A stretch of 64,000 nucleotides of DNA from Plebeiibacterium sediminum (GCF_026013605.1 NZ_JAPDPJ010000009.1:51854-115853); one strand, 5' to 3'. Shown: positions 1 to 10,324, numbered from the stretch's first letter. A program made the numbers and translations. Notes: a model not told the origin generated them from the sequence alone.

Positions 1-2639
1 GAATATTTGTTTCTGTAAGTGCAGATGGTTATTCATACGAAGAATTAAATAACTATGTAGAATATATCAAAAGAGAATTATTACTTGTTGATAATATCAG
101 ACGAGTTGAAGTTTATGGCAAACAAACAGAAACCATTGATATTAAATTCTCTACTGAAAAATTCGCTCAGCTTGGACTAAACCCAATGCTTATTGTGCAA
201 GCTTTAAACGACCAGGTTTCAACTGTTAACCCGGGAAATGTTGTAGTTGGAACTGAAAGAATCCGAATGGATTTGGGCGCCAAGTTTAAAAGCATTGATG
301 ACATAAAAAACTTATTGGTAAAGGTTCCTAATGGGGGATCTTTTTTATTGGGTGAAATAGCATCGGTAGAACGTTCGTTCTACACACCCAAACGAAATGA
401 TTTTAAATACAACGGACAAAATGCAATGGCTCTTGCTATCTCGATGGAAAGCAAAGTGAATGTTATTAAAGTTGGTGAGGTATTTGAAGAACGAATTGCT
501 CAACTTAAAGAAAACTTACCTGTTGGAATTGAAATAAACAAAGTATTTTTTCAACCGGACAGAGTGAGTGAATCCATCAGAGGTTTTATGATTAACCTGA
601 TTGAATCTGTTGTCATTGTAATCATTGTATTACTTTTTGCAATGGGATTAAGATCTGGTTTATTAATATCCAGCGGATTGGTATTTACCATTTTAGCCAC
701 ATTCATCGTAATGAAAGCTACAGGTATTGAACTTCAACGAATATCATTAGGAGCAATTATCGTTGCTATGGGTATGTTGGTTGACAACTCAATTGTTGTG
801 GCAGATGGTATTCTGATCGACCTGAAAAAAGGAGTGGAGCGTAAAAAGGCATTTGTTAATACGGCACAAAAAACAGCCATGCCTTTACTTGGAGCAACAA
901 TTGTTGCCATCCTTGCATTTATGCCTTTAGGTTTTTCTCCTGGTGCTGCTGGTGAGTTCCTAAAATCATTATTTTACGTATTGGCTATTTCGCTGTTTTT
1001 GAGTTGGATCTTTGCTATGATTCAAACTCCTTTTATGGCCAATTGGTTTTACAGAGGAAAAGTTAAGAAAAGCAAAGGTGAAGATACCGAACTTTTTAAC
1101 AATGGCTTATATCGTTGGTTCCGCAAGATTTTAAAGATGATGCTGTGGCACAAAACATTGTTTACTATTGCAACAGTATTTGTTTTAGTATTATCTATCT
1201 GGTCTTTTAAATTTATAAAACAAGAGTTCTTCCCTGCCCTTGATTACAATCAGTACATTATTGAATATTGGTTGCCTCAAGGTAGTGATATATACCAGGT
1301 TGAAAAAGATTTGGATGAAGTTCAGAAAGAACTGAGCACCTGGGATGATGTAAAAAAAGTGGTGACTTCGTTGGGTCAAACTCCTGCTCGTTACACCTTG
1401 TTACGTCCAATGACTACTTTAAATAGTAATTACGGTGAATTGATCATTGATGCAGTAGATTTTGATGCGGCGCAAAAATCAGCCATCGAAATTATTGATT
1501 ACTTAAATAAAAATTTCCCTCAGGCCTTTGCCAGAGCCAGAACATATAGTCCAATTTTCGGAGACTACCTGATCGAAGCTAAGTTTACCGGACCGGATCC
1601 TGCTGTATTAAGAGAGTTGGCAGAAAAAGCTAAGGAAATTATGCGTGCCAATCCGATAACAGCTGTAACTACAGATAACTGGAAAAACCAGGAAAAAGTA
1701 ATTCGCCCTGAGTATTCAGTTGAACAGGCTCGTTTGCAAGGAATTTCCAGAAGTGATGTGGCAAATTCTTTGGCTGTAGCTTCAAATGGTATGCCTGTAG
1801 GTGCCATTTATGAAGGATCTGATATGCTTCCGGTTATTTTAAAGATGGAAGAGCCGGTAGGTAATCATGTAGAAAATATTGAATCTGTTCCAGTGTGGAG
1901 TTCTCGCAGCATGACAAGTGTTCCATTGGGTCAGGTGATCGACTCTGTCAGAGTTAGCTGGGAAGATCAAACCATCAGACGATATGATGGATTAAGAGCC
2001 ATTAAAGCTCAATGTGATCCAAAACCCGGACATACTGCTCCTGAATTATGGAGTCAGATTCATGAGCAAATTGAAGCTATAGATCTACCATATGGTTATG
2101 AATTAGAATGGTTGGGTGATCATAAGCATAGCGAAGATGCAAACAGAAGATTGTTTTCTCTTTTACCACTGGCACTGGGTTTAATGGTATTAATCATCAT
2201 TTTATTATTCAACAACTTAAAACAACCTATAATTATTATGAGTGTTGTGCCAATGGCCATAATGGGAGTTGCTGTTGGTTACCATGTGATGCAGGCTAAA
2301 TTTGGTTTTGTTGGTATTATTGGTACACTGGGACTAATTGGTATGATGATTAAAAATGCTATTGTTCTGTTGGATGAGATCAATGATGAAATTTCCAGGG
2401 GTATCGATCAGGTTAATGCAATTATTAATTCTGCTACCTCAAGAATGCGCCCGGTAATGATGGCCTCACTCACAACAATTTTAGGTATGGTTCCACTCCT
2501 TACGGATATTATGTTTAAAGGAATGGCTATCGCTGTTATGTTTGGATTACTTGTAGGATCAATTGTTACCCTTGTTGTAGTACCTGTTATGTACGCTATT
2601 TTATACAAGGTAGATACTAAAATTTTACATGATAAATAG
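1..2639 (+). CDS. RND-family efflux transporter permease (5' partial)
   Basis: Inner-membrane proton-driven efflux pump of the RND superfamily (AcrB/MdtB-like). The frame is open from base 3, so the gene starts before the window; about 878 residues are visible against a usual 1,000-1,050, so roughly the first 150 are missing. Two blocks of membrane helices flank a large periplasmic porter loop. The TM4 motif GMLVDNSIVVAD has Asp-Asn where AcrB has Asp-Asp, a common variant. The TM10 motif GMMIKNAIVLLDE carries the lysine of the proton relay. The stop overlaps the start of the TolC-type gene by 11 bases, which indicates one operon; a membrane-fusion gene probably lies upstream of the window. 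The substrate cannot be told from sequence. Confidence 0.95.
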   Translation, partial: IFVSVSADGYSYEELNNYVEYIKRELLLVDNIRRVEVYGKQTETIDIKFSTEKFAQLGLNPMLIVQALNDQVSTVNPGNVVVGTERIRMDLGAKFKSIDDIKNLLVKVPNGGSFLLGEIASVERSFYTPKRNDFKYNGQNAMALAISMESKVNVIKVGEVFEERIAQLKENLPVGIEINKVFFQPDRVSESIRGFMINLIESVVIVIIVLLFAMGLRSGLLISSGLVFTILATFIVMKATGIELQRISLGAIIVAMGMLVDNSIVVADGILIDLKKGVERKKAFVNTAQKTAMPLLGATIVAILAFMPLGFSPGAAGEFLKSLFYVLAISLFLSWIFAMIQTPFMANWFYRGKVKKSKGEDTELFNNGLYRWFRKILKMMLWHKTLFTIATVFVLVLSIWSFKFIKQEFFPALDYNQYIIEYWLPQGSDIYQVEKDLDEVQKELSTWDDVKKVVTSLGQTPARYTLLRPMTTLNSNYGELIIDAVDFDAAQKSAIEIIDYLNKNFPQAFARARTYSPIFGDYLIEAKFTGPDPAVLRELAEKAKEIMRANPITAVTTDNWKNQEKVIRPEYSVEQARLQGISRSDVANSLAVASNGMPVGAIYEGSDMLPVILKMEEPVGNHVENIESVPVWSSRSMTSVPLGQVIDSVRVSWEDQTIRRYDGLRAIKAQCDPKPGHTAPELWSQIHEQIEAIDLPYGYELEWLGDHKHSEDANRRLFSLLPLALGLMVLIIILLFNNLKQPIIIMSVVPMAIMGVAVGYHVMQAKFGFVGIIGTLGLIGMMIKNAIVLLDEINDEISRGIDQVNAIINSATSRMRPVMMASLTTILGMVPLLTDIMFKGMAIAVMFGLLVGSIVTLVVVPVMYAILYKVDTKILHDK

Positions 2640-3987
2640 TAAAGTAATGATCAATAATATAAAACCCATAATCATATTATTAATGGTGACTGCTTTTTGC
2701 AGTTCATCATTTTCTCAAAAAGCACTTAGTCTGCAAGAAACCAGGGATATTGCATTGGAGTTCAATAAGATACTAAAAATATCCTCACAACAAAAAATTG
2801 CTGCTGAATCGCAAAAAAAAGCGGCTTTCACAAACTATATGCCCAAGATTGAAGCTAACGGAACTGCCATGTACTTTCCTACCATGGAAAATATGGAAGT
2901 TCCCGCAATGACTTTACCTTCAGCCTCTGATCATACTGCGGCAAGTGATGCCTGGTTTCCTGGTTTAAACCTGGAAACAGAAAATCTTGCAGTTATTTCT
3001 GCTGGAGTAAACCTTGTTCAACCCATTTATGCCGGAGGTAAAATCAGGTTGGCAAACAAAATGACAAGTACTGGGGTTGAAATAGCCGAACAAGCATATC
3101 AGTTAAAAGAAGCTGAAGTTATTCTTCAAACCGACGAAGCGTACTGGAACCTATCTGCAATGAATGAGAAAGTAAAATTAGCTCAGAAATATGTTCTTAT
3201 GCTCGATAGTCTTGAAGGCACTTTAAATGATTCTTATGAATTAGGCTTAGTTCCTAAAAGTGAAAAACTAAGAGTTACGGTAAATAAAAATGATGCAGAA
3301 TTAAATTTACTAAGAGCCCGTAATGCCTATCGCATCATGCAAATGAACCTTTGCAGAATTATTGGTCTTCCATTAAATACTGAAATTGAGATAACAGAGC
3401 AATTAAACGACTCGCTTCAACTTCCGGATTTTATGGACGGAACCAGTCAGGCTATAGCTAACAGACAAGAACTGCAAATTTTAGATGGTCAAAAACGTAT
3501 TTCTGAATACCAGAAAAAAATGACGAATGCTGATTTCATGCCTGAACTTGGAGCTCAGGTTGGATACCAACACTACAAAATCGGTGACTTACTGGATGAA
3601 GGAGACTTTACTGTAGCTGCTTCGCTAATTGTTCCTATTTTTCATTGGAACGAAAGAAAACACAAGTCTGCAGAAGCAAAAGCTAATTTAAACCAGGCCA
3701 TGTTAGAATTGAGTAATACTCAAGATTTAATACAACTTGAAGTGCAACAAGTACAGATTCAATTGCAAGAAGGTTATCAGTATATTTTGTTATCACAAAA
3801 AAACAAACTCGAAGCAAAAGAAAGTCTGGAAGAAACTTCGGCTAGTTTTGAAGTTGGATTAAACACAACTACTGATTTATTGAATGCACAAGCAGCCTGG
3901 CAGGATGCTGTGGCTCAGGAAATCGAAGCCTTAACTCAATTTGAGGTATTAAAAACAAAATATAAAAAAGTGATAGGTTTATTATAA
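2629..3987 (+). CDS. TolC-family outer membrane efflux protein
   Basis: Outer-membrane channel of a tripartite efflux system, partner of the overlapping RND pump. It has 452 residues, an N-terminal signal peptide ending near SSFSQ, and two long alpha-helical OEP repeats. Features include LVQPIYAGGKIRLANK in the first half and FEVGLNTTTDLLNAQAAW near the C-terminus, both typical of TolC/OprM relatives. The first ATG lies inside the upstream gene; an in-frame ATG at 2647 would also leave a complete signal peptide. A strong hairpin follows at 4001-4068, closing the efflux operon. Confidence 0.93.
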   Translation: MINSKVMINNIKPIIILLMVTAFCSSSFSQKALSLQETRDIALEFNKILKISSQQKIAAESQKKAAFTNYMPKIEANGTAMYFPTMENMEVPAMTLPSASDHTAASDAWFPGLNLETENLAVISAGVNLVQPIYAGGKIRLANKMTSTGVEIAEQAYQLKEAEVILQTDEAYWNLSAMNEKVKLAQKYVLMLDSLEGTLNDSYELGLVPKSEKLRVTVNKNDAELNLLRARNAYRIMQMNLCRIIGLPLNTEIEITEQLNDSLQLPDFMDGTSQAIANRQELQILDGQKRISEYQKKMTNADFMPELGAQVGYQHYKIGDLLDEGDFTVAASLIVPIFHWNERKHKSAEAKANLNQAMLELSNTQDLIQLEVQQVQIQLQEGYQYILLSQKNKLEAKESLEETSASFEVGLNTTTDLLNAQAAWQDAVAQEIEALTQFEVLKTKYKKVIGLL

Positions 3988-4000
3988 GATATAGAATGCT

Positions 4001-4068
4001 AAAATCTCGTTCCTAATTTTTAATTTCTTCAACAATTATGATTCTTGTTTAGGGACGAGATTTTCTTT
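4001..4068 (+). terminator. Hairpin terminator after the efflux operon
   Basis: A 16-base arm at 4001-4016 pairs with 4049-4064 (one G-T wobble), AAAATCTCGT pairing with ACGAGATTTT. The arms flank a 32-base loop and are followed by TCTTT. It lies between the tolC-like stop and the histidine-kinase promoter. Confidence 0.7.
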
Positions 4069-4114
4069 AAAATCAACAATAAACTTAAGATACTGTTGTT
4101 ATGATTTAAGATTT

Positions 4115-4142
4115 TTGTTTTACAGGTATAATTGTATTTTTG
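4115..4142 (+). promoter_or_regulatory. Bacteroidota-type promoter of the LytS/LytR pair
   Basis: TTG at 4115-4117, a 17-base spacer, then TATTTTTG at 4135-4142, matching the TTG-N17-23-TAnnTTTG consensus. The box ends 23 bases before the ATG at 4166. Confidence 0.65.
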
Positions 4143-4165
4143 AACTATACCTATAAAGCAATGCA

Positions 4166-5242
4166 ATGAGAGACTCTATGGTGAAGCGTTTGAATAAATT
4201 TGATGAAAAGTGTAAGCACTGGCGCAAACTTCATAAGGAGGATTCTTTAAAATTTAAGAAAAGAATTCTTTTTACTTTATTGCTGGGTTTTACCTTTCAT
4301 TATACCATTTATAAAATTATCCTTTCCGGTGCAGAATACAGCATTGACGGTATTTTGTTTTCAATGGCTGTGTTTTTTATTTTTTCAGAATCCATATTCC
4401 TTTTTGATAAAATAATTGCCATTAAATTCCCCTGGCATACCTCCGTTAAAAAAAGAATTATCTCACTGTTTTTATTTGCTGTTGCCTTTTTCTTTATAGC
4501 ACAGATATATATTCCTCAAATTGAAAAAAGTGTTGTAAAAAACATTATTGACGACCCTGAAAAATACAGACTCATCCTACTCGTAGGATTCTTATATCTA
4601 ATTATTTATGTCATCTTAATCATTGCTCGTAATTTTCACGAAAGCCTTAATTTCTTTGTTTACGAAAATGAAAAATTAAAGCAAGATAAAATACTCAGTG
4701 ATTACAAAGCTCTGCAGGATCAGCTTAATCCTCATTTTTTATTTAACAACCTTAGTACATTAATAGCTATTATTCATAACGATAAAAACAAGGCCATTGA
4801 TTTTGCTGAAAATTTTACCGATGTTTATCGCTATGTGCTAACAAAAGAAGGACAAGTTGCTGTTACTGTTAACGATGAATTAGATTTCTTAAAATCATAT
4901 ACAACTTTACACCTAGCACGAATTGGAAGTGGCTTAAAAGTGGATATTGATGTCGATTCGGATTACAGAAATAAAAAGGTTCCCCATTTGAGTTTACAAA
5001 TACTTGTTGAAAATGCAATAAAACACAATATCACTTCTAAAACAAAACCTTTGATTATCAGAATTGGTATTATTGAAGACAGACTTTATGTAGTTAACAA
5101 CAAACAACTTAAAGAATCCACTTATTCAACAAAAACCGGACTCTCAAATCTGAGTAAACGGTTAAAGATATTAACTGATGAGGAATTAAAGATTATTGAA
5201 GATGATGATATTTACAGAGTTGAAATTCCTCTGATCAATTAA
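4166..5242 (+). CDS. LytS/YehU-type sensor histidine kinase
   Basis: Membrane sensor kinase of 358 residues. Four predicted transmembrane helices (about 33-53, 62-86, 97-116, 134-155) are followed by a short coiled linker. The His_kinase domain has QLNPHFLFNNLSTL with the phospho-acceptor His190. The HATPase domain has the N-box LQILVENAIKHN (Asn283) and a reduced G-box GLSNLSKRL, as is usual for this family. There is no periplasmic sensor domain, so the signal is probably sensed in or near the membrane. The LytTR response regulator follows 16 bases downstream and is its evident partner. Confidence 0.92.
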   Translation: MRDSMVKRLNKFDEKCKHWRKLHKEDSLKFKKRILFTLLLGFTFHYTIYKIILSGAEYSIDGILFSMAVFFIFSESIFLFDKIIAIKFPWHTSVKKRIISLFLFAVAFFFIAQIYIPQIEKSVVKNIIDDPEKYRLILLVGFLYLIIYVILIIARNFHESLNFFVYENEKLKQDKILSDYKALQDQLNPHFLFNNLSTLIAIIHNDKNKAIDFAENFTDVYRYVLTKEGQVAVTVNDELDFLKSYTTLHLARIGSGLKVDIDVDSDYRNKKVPHLSLQILVENAIKHNITSKTKPLIIRIGIIEDRLYVVNNKQLKESTYSTKTGLSNLSKRLKILTDEELKIIEDDDIYRVEIPLIN

Positions 5243-5258
5243 CTATAAAATATTTACT

Positions 5259-6035
5259 ATGGCTTTTAACGTTATTATTGTAGAAGATGAAATGCATAGT
5301 GCTCAGATGCTTGAGAGCATGGTAAATGAACTACGCCCCGAATGGAATGTTATCGACATTTTTGACAGTGTTGAAGATACTGTTAACTGGCTAAAAAACA
5401 ACGAACAACCCAGCCTAATATTTTTAGACATACAACTTTCTGATGGTATAAGCTTTTCAATTTTTGATAAAGTTGAAGTAGATTGTGGAGTTATTTTTAC
5501 CACTGCTTATGATGAATATGCAGTTAAGGCCTTTAAACTCAATAGTGTTGATTACATCTTAAAACCTATAAAAAAAGATCATCTCCTTACTGCAATTGAA
5601 AAGCTGGAAAGCATCATTAAAAAGTTTGAACCAAATCCATCTGAAATACCCGATTATAAAGATATTTTAAGTGGTTTAAAAAATGGAATCAATCCTTTTC
5701 GCAAGCGTTTCCTGGTTTCAAAAAGAGATGCCTTCTTCTCTATTCCGGTAACTGAAGTTGCCTACATTTATTTTGAATCCAAATTAACTTATGCTGTAAC
5801 TTTTGACAATAAAGAGCACATTATCAACTTTACTTTGGATAAACTGGAAGAAGAGCTAGATCCATCAATGTTTATAAGAGCAAACAGACAGGCCATTGTT
5901 AACATGAATGCAATTCACTCATTGGAAAACTATTTTGGAGGTAAACTAATCGTAAAATTACTTCCTCAATTTGATGAAAAATTTGTGGTGAGCAGAGCTA
6001 AAGCATCCATATTTAAAAACTGGCTTGATAGTTAA
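5259..6035 (+). CDS. LytTR-family response regulator
   Basis: Transcriptional response regulator of 258 residues, partner of the kinase just upstream. The N-terminal receiver domain (1-120) has the acidic pair E9/D10, the phospho-acceptor Asp57 in LIFLDIQLSDG, and the switch lysine in YILKPIKK. The C-terminal LytTR DNA-binding domain (about 155-258) has the family signatures FIRANRQAIVNM and ENYFGGKLIV. The short gap to the kinase gene indicates co-transcription. Its target genes are unknown; the adjacent efflux operon is a possible but unproven target. Confidence 0.93.
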   Translation: MAFNVIIVEDEMHSAQMLESMVNELRPEWNVIDIFDSVEDTVNWLKNNEQPSLIFLDIQLSDGISFSIFDKVEVDCGVIFTTAYDEYAVKAFKLNSVDYILKPIKKDHLLTAIEKLESIIKKFEPNPSEIPDYKDILSGLKNGINPFRKRFLVSKRDAFFSIPVTEVAYIYFESKLTYAVTFDNKEHIINFTLDKLEEELDPSMFIRANRQAIVNMNAIHSLENYFGGKLIVKLLPQFDEKFVVSRAKASIFKNWLDS

Positions 6036-6083
6036 AAAATAAGCGTATATTGCACCTGATATTTATAACCTCAATGTAAAGTT

Positions 6084-6365
6084 ATGGCAAATCGTAGAGA
6101 ATTAAAGAAAGATATTAATTATCTGGCTGCAGAGATTCTTAATCAGGCATATATGAAGCTTGCGCTTATGGAAAATGTAAGCGAAAATGACATTCAGCCA
6201 ATCATGGTGGAAGCAATTGAAATGAGAAATGAGTTTGTTGCAAGAACAAATCATCCGGATGGGAAAGACAATAAAAAAATTGTTAAAGCTTACTACCAAA
6301 CACTTCGCAAAAATTTAATGGCTAAAACCGTTGAATTATTGGACAGAATTCAGGCTTTAGGTTAA
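6084..6365 (+). CDS. Small conserved hypothetical protein
   Basis: A 93-residue, mostly helical, soluble protein with no signal peptide or membrane helix. It is rich in Lys, Glu and Asn, with a polar middle segment (residues 56-65) between two amphipathic helices. I do not recognise a characterised family. It starts 48 bases after the LytTR gene on the same strand and may be read through from it. Its 3' end overlaps the convergent dinB gene by 4 bases. The reading frame and start look sound, but the function is unknown. Confidence 0.7.
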   Translation: MANRRELKKDINYLAAEILNQAYMKLALMENVSENDIQPIMVEAIEMRNEFVARTNHPDGKDNKKIVKAYYQTLRKNLMAKTVELLDRIQALG

Positions 6366-7453
6366 TCAAAATCAATGGTTAATTGATAAGGAATTGGATC
6401 ATCATCTTCATTAATAAGATTGGAAATTGATAATCCCATTAACCGTAATGGTTTTTCAACAACTGCATTATGCAATAAAGTGCTTGCCAATGAGGCAAGC
6501 ATTTCTTTTTGATCGATATTATAAAGTAAGGTTTTACTATAGGTATGTTGCTTAAAGTCGTTAGACTTTACTTTTAATGTTAAGGTTCTTCCAAACTTAT
6601 CGGTTTTAACCATTCTTTTCCACAAACCTTCAACCAGCCTTTCCAGTTCAACAATCCTTTCTTCATTGGTTTTAATATCCTGCGAAAAAGTATTTTCAAT
6701 TCCTACAGATTTTCTGGTACGATTAGGTACAACAGGCCTTTCATCAATACCTCTGCAAATTGAATAAAAGAATTGCCCTGCCTTTCCAAAATTCTTAACC
6801 AATCCATTCAAACTCCAGGCCTGCAATTCTTTTCCTGTATAAATACCCAGCTGGTTCATTCTTCCTGCCGTCTTCTTCCCCACTCCGTAAAAATCTTTAA
6901 CCTGCAACTGCTCTATAAAAGGCAAAACATCATCTGGTTTTATAACGAAAATACCATCTGGTTTATCCTGATCAGATGCAATCTTGGCTAAAAATTTATT
7001 TATGCTGATTCCTGCAGATGCAGTTAATTGGGTTTCTTCCTTTATCCTCCTTTTAATATCCTGTGCAATAAGAGTGGCTGAATTCAGATTCTTTTTATTT
7101 CTGGTAACATCAACAAATGCCTCATCAATACTTAATGGCTCTATCAAATCGCTATAATCATATAAAATATTCATTATCTGCGACGAAACAGACTTATAAA
7201 CTTCATATCTGGAATTTTGAAAAATAAGATGCGGGCATTTTTTTAAAGCTAACTGGGATGACATTGCAGAACGAACACCATATTTTCGGGCTTCATAACT
7301 GGCTGCAGCAATTACTCCACGCTGCGATGAAGACCCTACAACAACAGGTTTTCCTTTTAATTCAGGAAAGTCGCGCTGTTCTACAGATGCAAAAAACGCA
7401 TCCATATCAATATGTATAATCTTCCTTACAACCGGATCTACGTCACCAACCAT
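6362..7453 (-). CDS. dinB: DNA polymerase IV (Y-family translesion polymerase)
   Basis: Error-prone Y-family polymerase of 363 residues that bypasses DNA lesions. The catalytic carboxylates are present: Asp16 in HIDMDAFF, and Asp110/Glu111 in SIDEAF. Phe21 sits at the steric-gate position that excludes ribonucleotides. The little-finger domain occupies about residues 240-350. The C-terminus QLTIDFD resembles a beta-clamp-binding peptide. It has a typical E. coli DinB length. A -7 element TATTTTTG (7481-7488, minus strand) lies 27 bases before the ATG. I see no clear LexA-type operator. Confidence 0.95.
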   Translation of the reverse strand: MVGDVDPVVRKIIHIDMDAFFASVEQRDFPELKGKPVVVGSSSQRGVIAAASYEARKYGVRSAMSSQLALKKCPHLIFQNSRYEVYKSVSSQIMNILYDYSDLIEPLSIDEAFVDVTRNKKNLNSATLIAQDIKRRIKEETQLTASAGISINKFLAKIASDQDKPDGIFVIKPDDVLPFIEQLQVKDFYGVGKKTAGRMNQLGIYTGKELQAWSLNGLVKNFGKAGQFFYSICRGIDERPVVPNRTRKSVGIENTFSQDIKTNEERIVELERLVEGLWKRMVKTDKFGRTLTLKVKSNDFKQHTYSKTLLYNIDQKEMLASLASTLLHNAVVEKPLRLMGLSISNLINEDDDPIPYQLTIDFD

Positions 7454-7480
7454 TACTGTTTATGTTTCAAAAATAAACCC

Positions 7481-7488
7481 CAAAAATA
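7481..7488 (-). promoter_or_regulatory. Promoter -7 element of dinB
   Basis: TATTTTTG on the minus strand, an exact TAnnTTTG match. No convincing TTG is found at -33. Confidence 0.45.
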
Positions 7489-7515
7489 GTAAGTAATTAC
7501 TTAAATCCAGAATGA

Positions 7516-8439
7516 TCATTTTTGCAAACTCAATCCAACATTAAAAAATAATTTATTGGGAGTAGCTGTAATTTCTTCTTTATTTCCCTTTTTATTTAAA
7601 GATGTCAATTCATTAAATACAGTTATTCCTCCTGCCATATTAAAATATAAAGCTTGAAATAATTGTACTTGCATCCTTGGACCAAAATTCACCTTTGAAA
7701 AACCAAACTTATCCATATTAATATTTGCAGCTAATTTATCATCAGCATTGTAATAATTCTCAAATAAGCGACCTTCAAATCCAATCTTATATCTTTTAAA
7801 ACAATAATAAGCACTAAGTTGTAAAGGAAGTAATGCTGATAATTCGTGATGATATTTTTTGAATTGTAAGGTCAACAAAGGCAAATACATTTCGTACTTA
7901 AATCTTGTATTAAATGAAAAACCAATTCCATATTCAAAATAGGCATTATAACGTTTTGTTGCTATTGCTGATATGCCAAGCATTAAATCGTCGTTACCAA
8001 TTGGCTCTTTAAAATCACTTGCTATCGCTGGAGACACTATTGCCAGCAAGCTCCAATGATTTTTTAAACCAGTAATTACTCCCAAATTATAAGTAAGGGA
8101 CTTATATACATTATTATAATAGCTTTCGGGAATATTATTATTAGTAATGGAGTTAATATAAATATAATCCAGTCCACTATAAAAGTACGATCCTTCATTT
8201 TTTAGAGGTAGTGCAATTTGTATCGAAGCTCTTAATGCTTCCATTTTAACATCACTATTTAAATAAGAACTCTTTAAATCACTATTTGAATAATAATACT
8301 TATTAAGAGAGGCTATGGTAAATTTTGATAAGCGCGCGTATGAAACTGTATCATTTTGCTGTTGAGCATACTGATCGATACTTAACAACAAAAAAGAAAT
8401 CAACATTAATATTGGAGGAGAAAATCTATATTTCAACAT
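7516..8439 (-). CDS. Putative outer-membrane beta-barrel protein (DUF6268-like)
   Basis: Secreted protein of 307 residues. An N-terminal signal peptide ends near DQYAQQQ. The rest is alternating-hydrophobicity beta-strands with aromatic girdle residues, and the C-terminus FFNVGLSLQK resembles an outer-membrane barrel end. The overall layout recalls the DUF6268 family of Bacteroidota; this assignment is from memory and moderately certain. The gene stands alone between dinB (same strand, 62 bases downstream) and the divergent guaB. Function unknown. Confidence 0.6.
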   Translation of the reverse strand: MLKYRFSPPILMLISFLLLSIDQYAQQQNDTVSYARLSKFTIASLNKYYYSNSDLKSSYLNSDVKMEALRASIQIALPLKNEGSYFYSGLDYIYINSITNNNIPESYYNNVYKSLTYNLGVITGLKNHWSLLAIVSPAIASDFKEPIGNDDLMLGISAIATKRYNAYFEYGIGFSFNTRFKYEMYLPLLTLQFKKYHHELSALLPLQLSAYYCFKRYKIGFEGRLFENYYNADDKLAANINMDKFGFSKVNFGPRMQVQLFQALYFNMAGGITVFNELTSLNKKGNKEEITATPNKLFFNVGLSLQK

Positions 8440-8736
8440 TAGGTCAATAGCATTAATAACTGTTAAAGTACTAAGTTTGATTTATTCCTTTCATGATACA
8501 ATAATGTAAATGTATCCAAAAGAATTTACTTTTATCTAAAAATAGATGATATCAGGTATTAAAAAACACCATAATTTAAATTTGCATTAAAGGATTTTAC
8601 AATAAAGATCGAAACTTTGAATTTAATCATCCTGAACATAAAATATATAAACATCTATCATTCATTCTATTAAACTTTCAAATCATTCTAAATATTTAAA
8701 TTAAAAAAACTAATCATTAAAAAATCATAAACAGAG
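8440..8736. other. Divergent intergenic region upstream of guaB
   Basis: About 360 bases separate the barrel gene from the guaB start. The region is very AT-rich. I see only a loose inverted repeat, GATACA (8495-8500) with TGTATC (8511-8516), and the guaB promoter at its right end. There is no ORF, RNA gene or recognisable riboswitch. Confidence 0.5.
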
Positions 8737-8765
8737 TTGAGAAATCATTTTATTTAGTAATTTTG
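8737..8765 (+). promoter_or_regulatory. guaB promoter
   Basis: TTG at 8737-8739, an 18-base spacer, and TAATTTTG at 8758-8765: a full match to the Bacteroidota sigma consensus. A possible TTG start codon at 8763 lies inside the -7 box, so it cannot be in the transcript. This fixes the guaB start at ATG 8799. Confidence 0.75.
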
Positions 8766-8798
8766 CCAAAATTTTCTAATTCAATAAACCATCAACAT

Positions 8799-10268
8799 AT
8801 GTCATTTTTAGAAGATAGAATTGTATCAGACGGCTTAACATTCGACGATGTATTATTAATACCGGCGTATTCCCAAGTATTACCACGCGAGGTAAATCTG
8901 GCTTCAAAATTTACCAGAAATATTACAATTAATACACCTATCGTTTCAGCAGCCATGGATACGGTTACAGAAGAACGATTAGCAATTGCTATTGCCAGAG
9001 AAGGAGGTATTGGAGTAATACACAAAAACATGACCATTGAAGAACAAGCTAAAAAAGTTCAAGTGGTTAAGCGTGCTGAAAACGGGATGATTTTTGATCC
9101 TATCACCATTAAAAAAGATAAAAATGTTGGTGACGCATTAGCTATAATGAAGGAATACAAAATTGGGGGTATTCCTGTTGTAGATGATTATGGTTACTTA
9201 GTTGGTATTGTTACTAACAGAGATTTAAGATTTCAGGCAGATTTAACTCGTCACATTGAAGAGGTAATGACATCTGAAAACCTGATTACTACTAATCAAA
9301 AAACAGATTTAGTTTTAGCTGCTGAAATTCTACAAAAACATAAAATTGAAAAACTACCAGTTGTTGATAAAGACAATAAATTGGTTGGTCTTTTAACATA
9401 TAAAGATATTACTAAAGCTAAAAACAAACCATTGGCATGTAAAGATGAAATGGGTAGATTAAGAGTTGCTGCAGGTGTTGGAGTAACATTTAATACTTTT
9501 GAAAGAATTGAAGCTTTGGTTAAAGCAGGTGTTGATGCTATTGTAATTGATACTGCTCACGGTCACAGTCACGGTGTTATTGAAACACTTAAGCAAACAA
9601 AAAAGAAATATCCTAATTTAGAAGTTGTTGTAGGTAATATCGCTACTGCTGAAGCTGCTAAAGACTTAATTGACGCTGGAGCTGACGCATTAAAAGTAGG
9701 TATCGGACCAGGTTCTATCTGTACAACTCGCATTATTGCAGGTGTTGGTATGCCTCAACTTTCAGCAATTTATGAAGTTTCTCAAGAAGCTTCTAAACAT
9801 GGTGTTCCAGTTATTGCTGATGGTGGTATCAGATACTCAGGAGATATTGTTAAAGCTATTGCTGCCGGAGGTAGCTGTATTATGGCTGGTTCTCTATTTG
9901 CAGGAGTTGATGAATCTCCAGGTGAAACTGTAATTTACAACGGACGTAAATTCAAAACTTATCGTGGTATGGGATCTGTTGAAGCAATGCAACAAGGTTC
10001 AAAAGATCGTTACTTCCAGGATGTTGAAGATGATGTTAGCAAATTAGTTCCAGAAGGTATTTCTGCACGAGTTCCATATAAAGGAACACTTCACGAAGTA
10101 ATCTATCAGTTAATTGGTGGATTAAGAGCTGGTATGGGATACTGTGGTGCTGACACTATTGAAAAATTACATGGCGCTAAATTTACCAGAATCACAAATG
10201 CCGGAGTTCAGGAAAATCACCCTCATGATGTTACAATTACAAGGGAAGCTCCTAACTACACCAGATAA
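8799..10268 (+). CDS. guaB: Inosine-5'-monophosphate dehydrogenase
   Basis: Oxidises IMP to XMP with NAD+, the committed step of GMP synthesis. From ATG 8799 the protein has 489 residues starting [20 protein letters not shown], the normal IMPDH beginning. A TIM barrel is interrupted by two CBS domains (about 95-205), which usually mediate purine-nucleotide regulation. The catalytic Cys308 lies in GPGSICTTR. The flap motif [10 protein letters not shown] and the C-terminal active-site loop are present. The frame extends 36 bases upstream to a TTG, but that lies in the promoter. A terminator follows. Confidence 0.97.
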   Translation: MSFLEDRIVSDGLTFDDVLLIPAYSQVLPREVNLASKFTRNITINTPIVSAAMDTVTEERLAIAIAREGGIGVIHKNMTIEEQAKKVQVVKRAENGMIFDPITIKKDKNVGDALAIMKEYKIGGIPVVDDYGYLVGIVTNRDLRFQADLTRHIEEVMTSENLITTNQKTDLVLAAEILQKHKIEKLPVVDKDNKLVGLLTYKDITKAKNKPLACKDEMGRLRVAAGVGVTFNTFERIEALVKAGVDAIVIDTAHGHSHGVIETLKQTKKKYPNLEVVVGNIATAEAAKDLIDAGADALKVGIGPGSICTTRIIAGVGMPQLSAIYEVSQEASKHGVPVIADGGIRYSGDIVKAIAAGGSCIMAGSLFAGVDESPGETVIYNGRKFKTYRGMGSVEAMQQGSKDRYFQDVEDDVSKLVPEGISARVPYKGTLHEVIYQLIGGLRAGMGYCGADTIEKLHGAKFTRITNAGVQENHPHDVTITREAPNYTR

Positions 10269-10289
10269 TTATTAAAATTACATATTTAT

Positions 10290-10324
10290 AAAGCCCGTAA
10301 ACTTTTGTTTTTCGGGCTTTTTTA
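10290..10324 (+). terminator. Rho-independent terminator of guaB
   Basis: AAAGCCCG at 10290-10297 pairs with CGGGCTTT around 10313-10320 and is followed by a T tract. Confidence 0.8.

Noticed and set aside
8763..8798. Longer guaB start at TTG 8763
   Set aside because: The codon lies inside the promoter -7 box, and ATG 8799 gives the normal IMPDH N-terminus.
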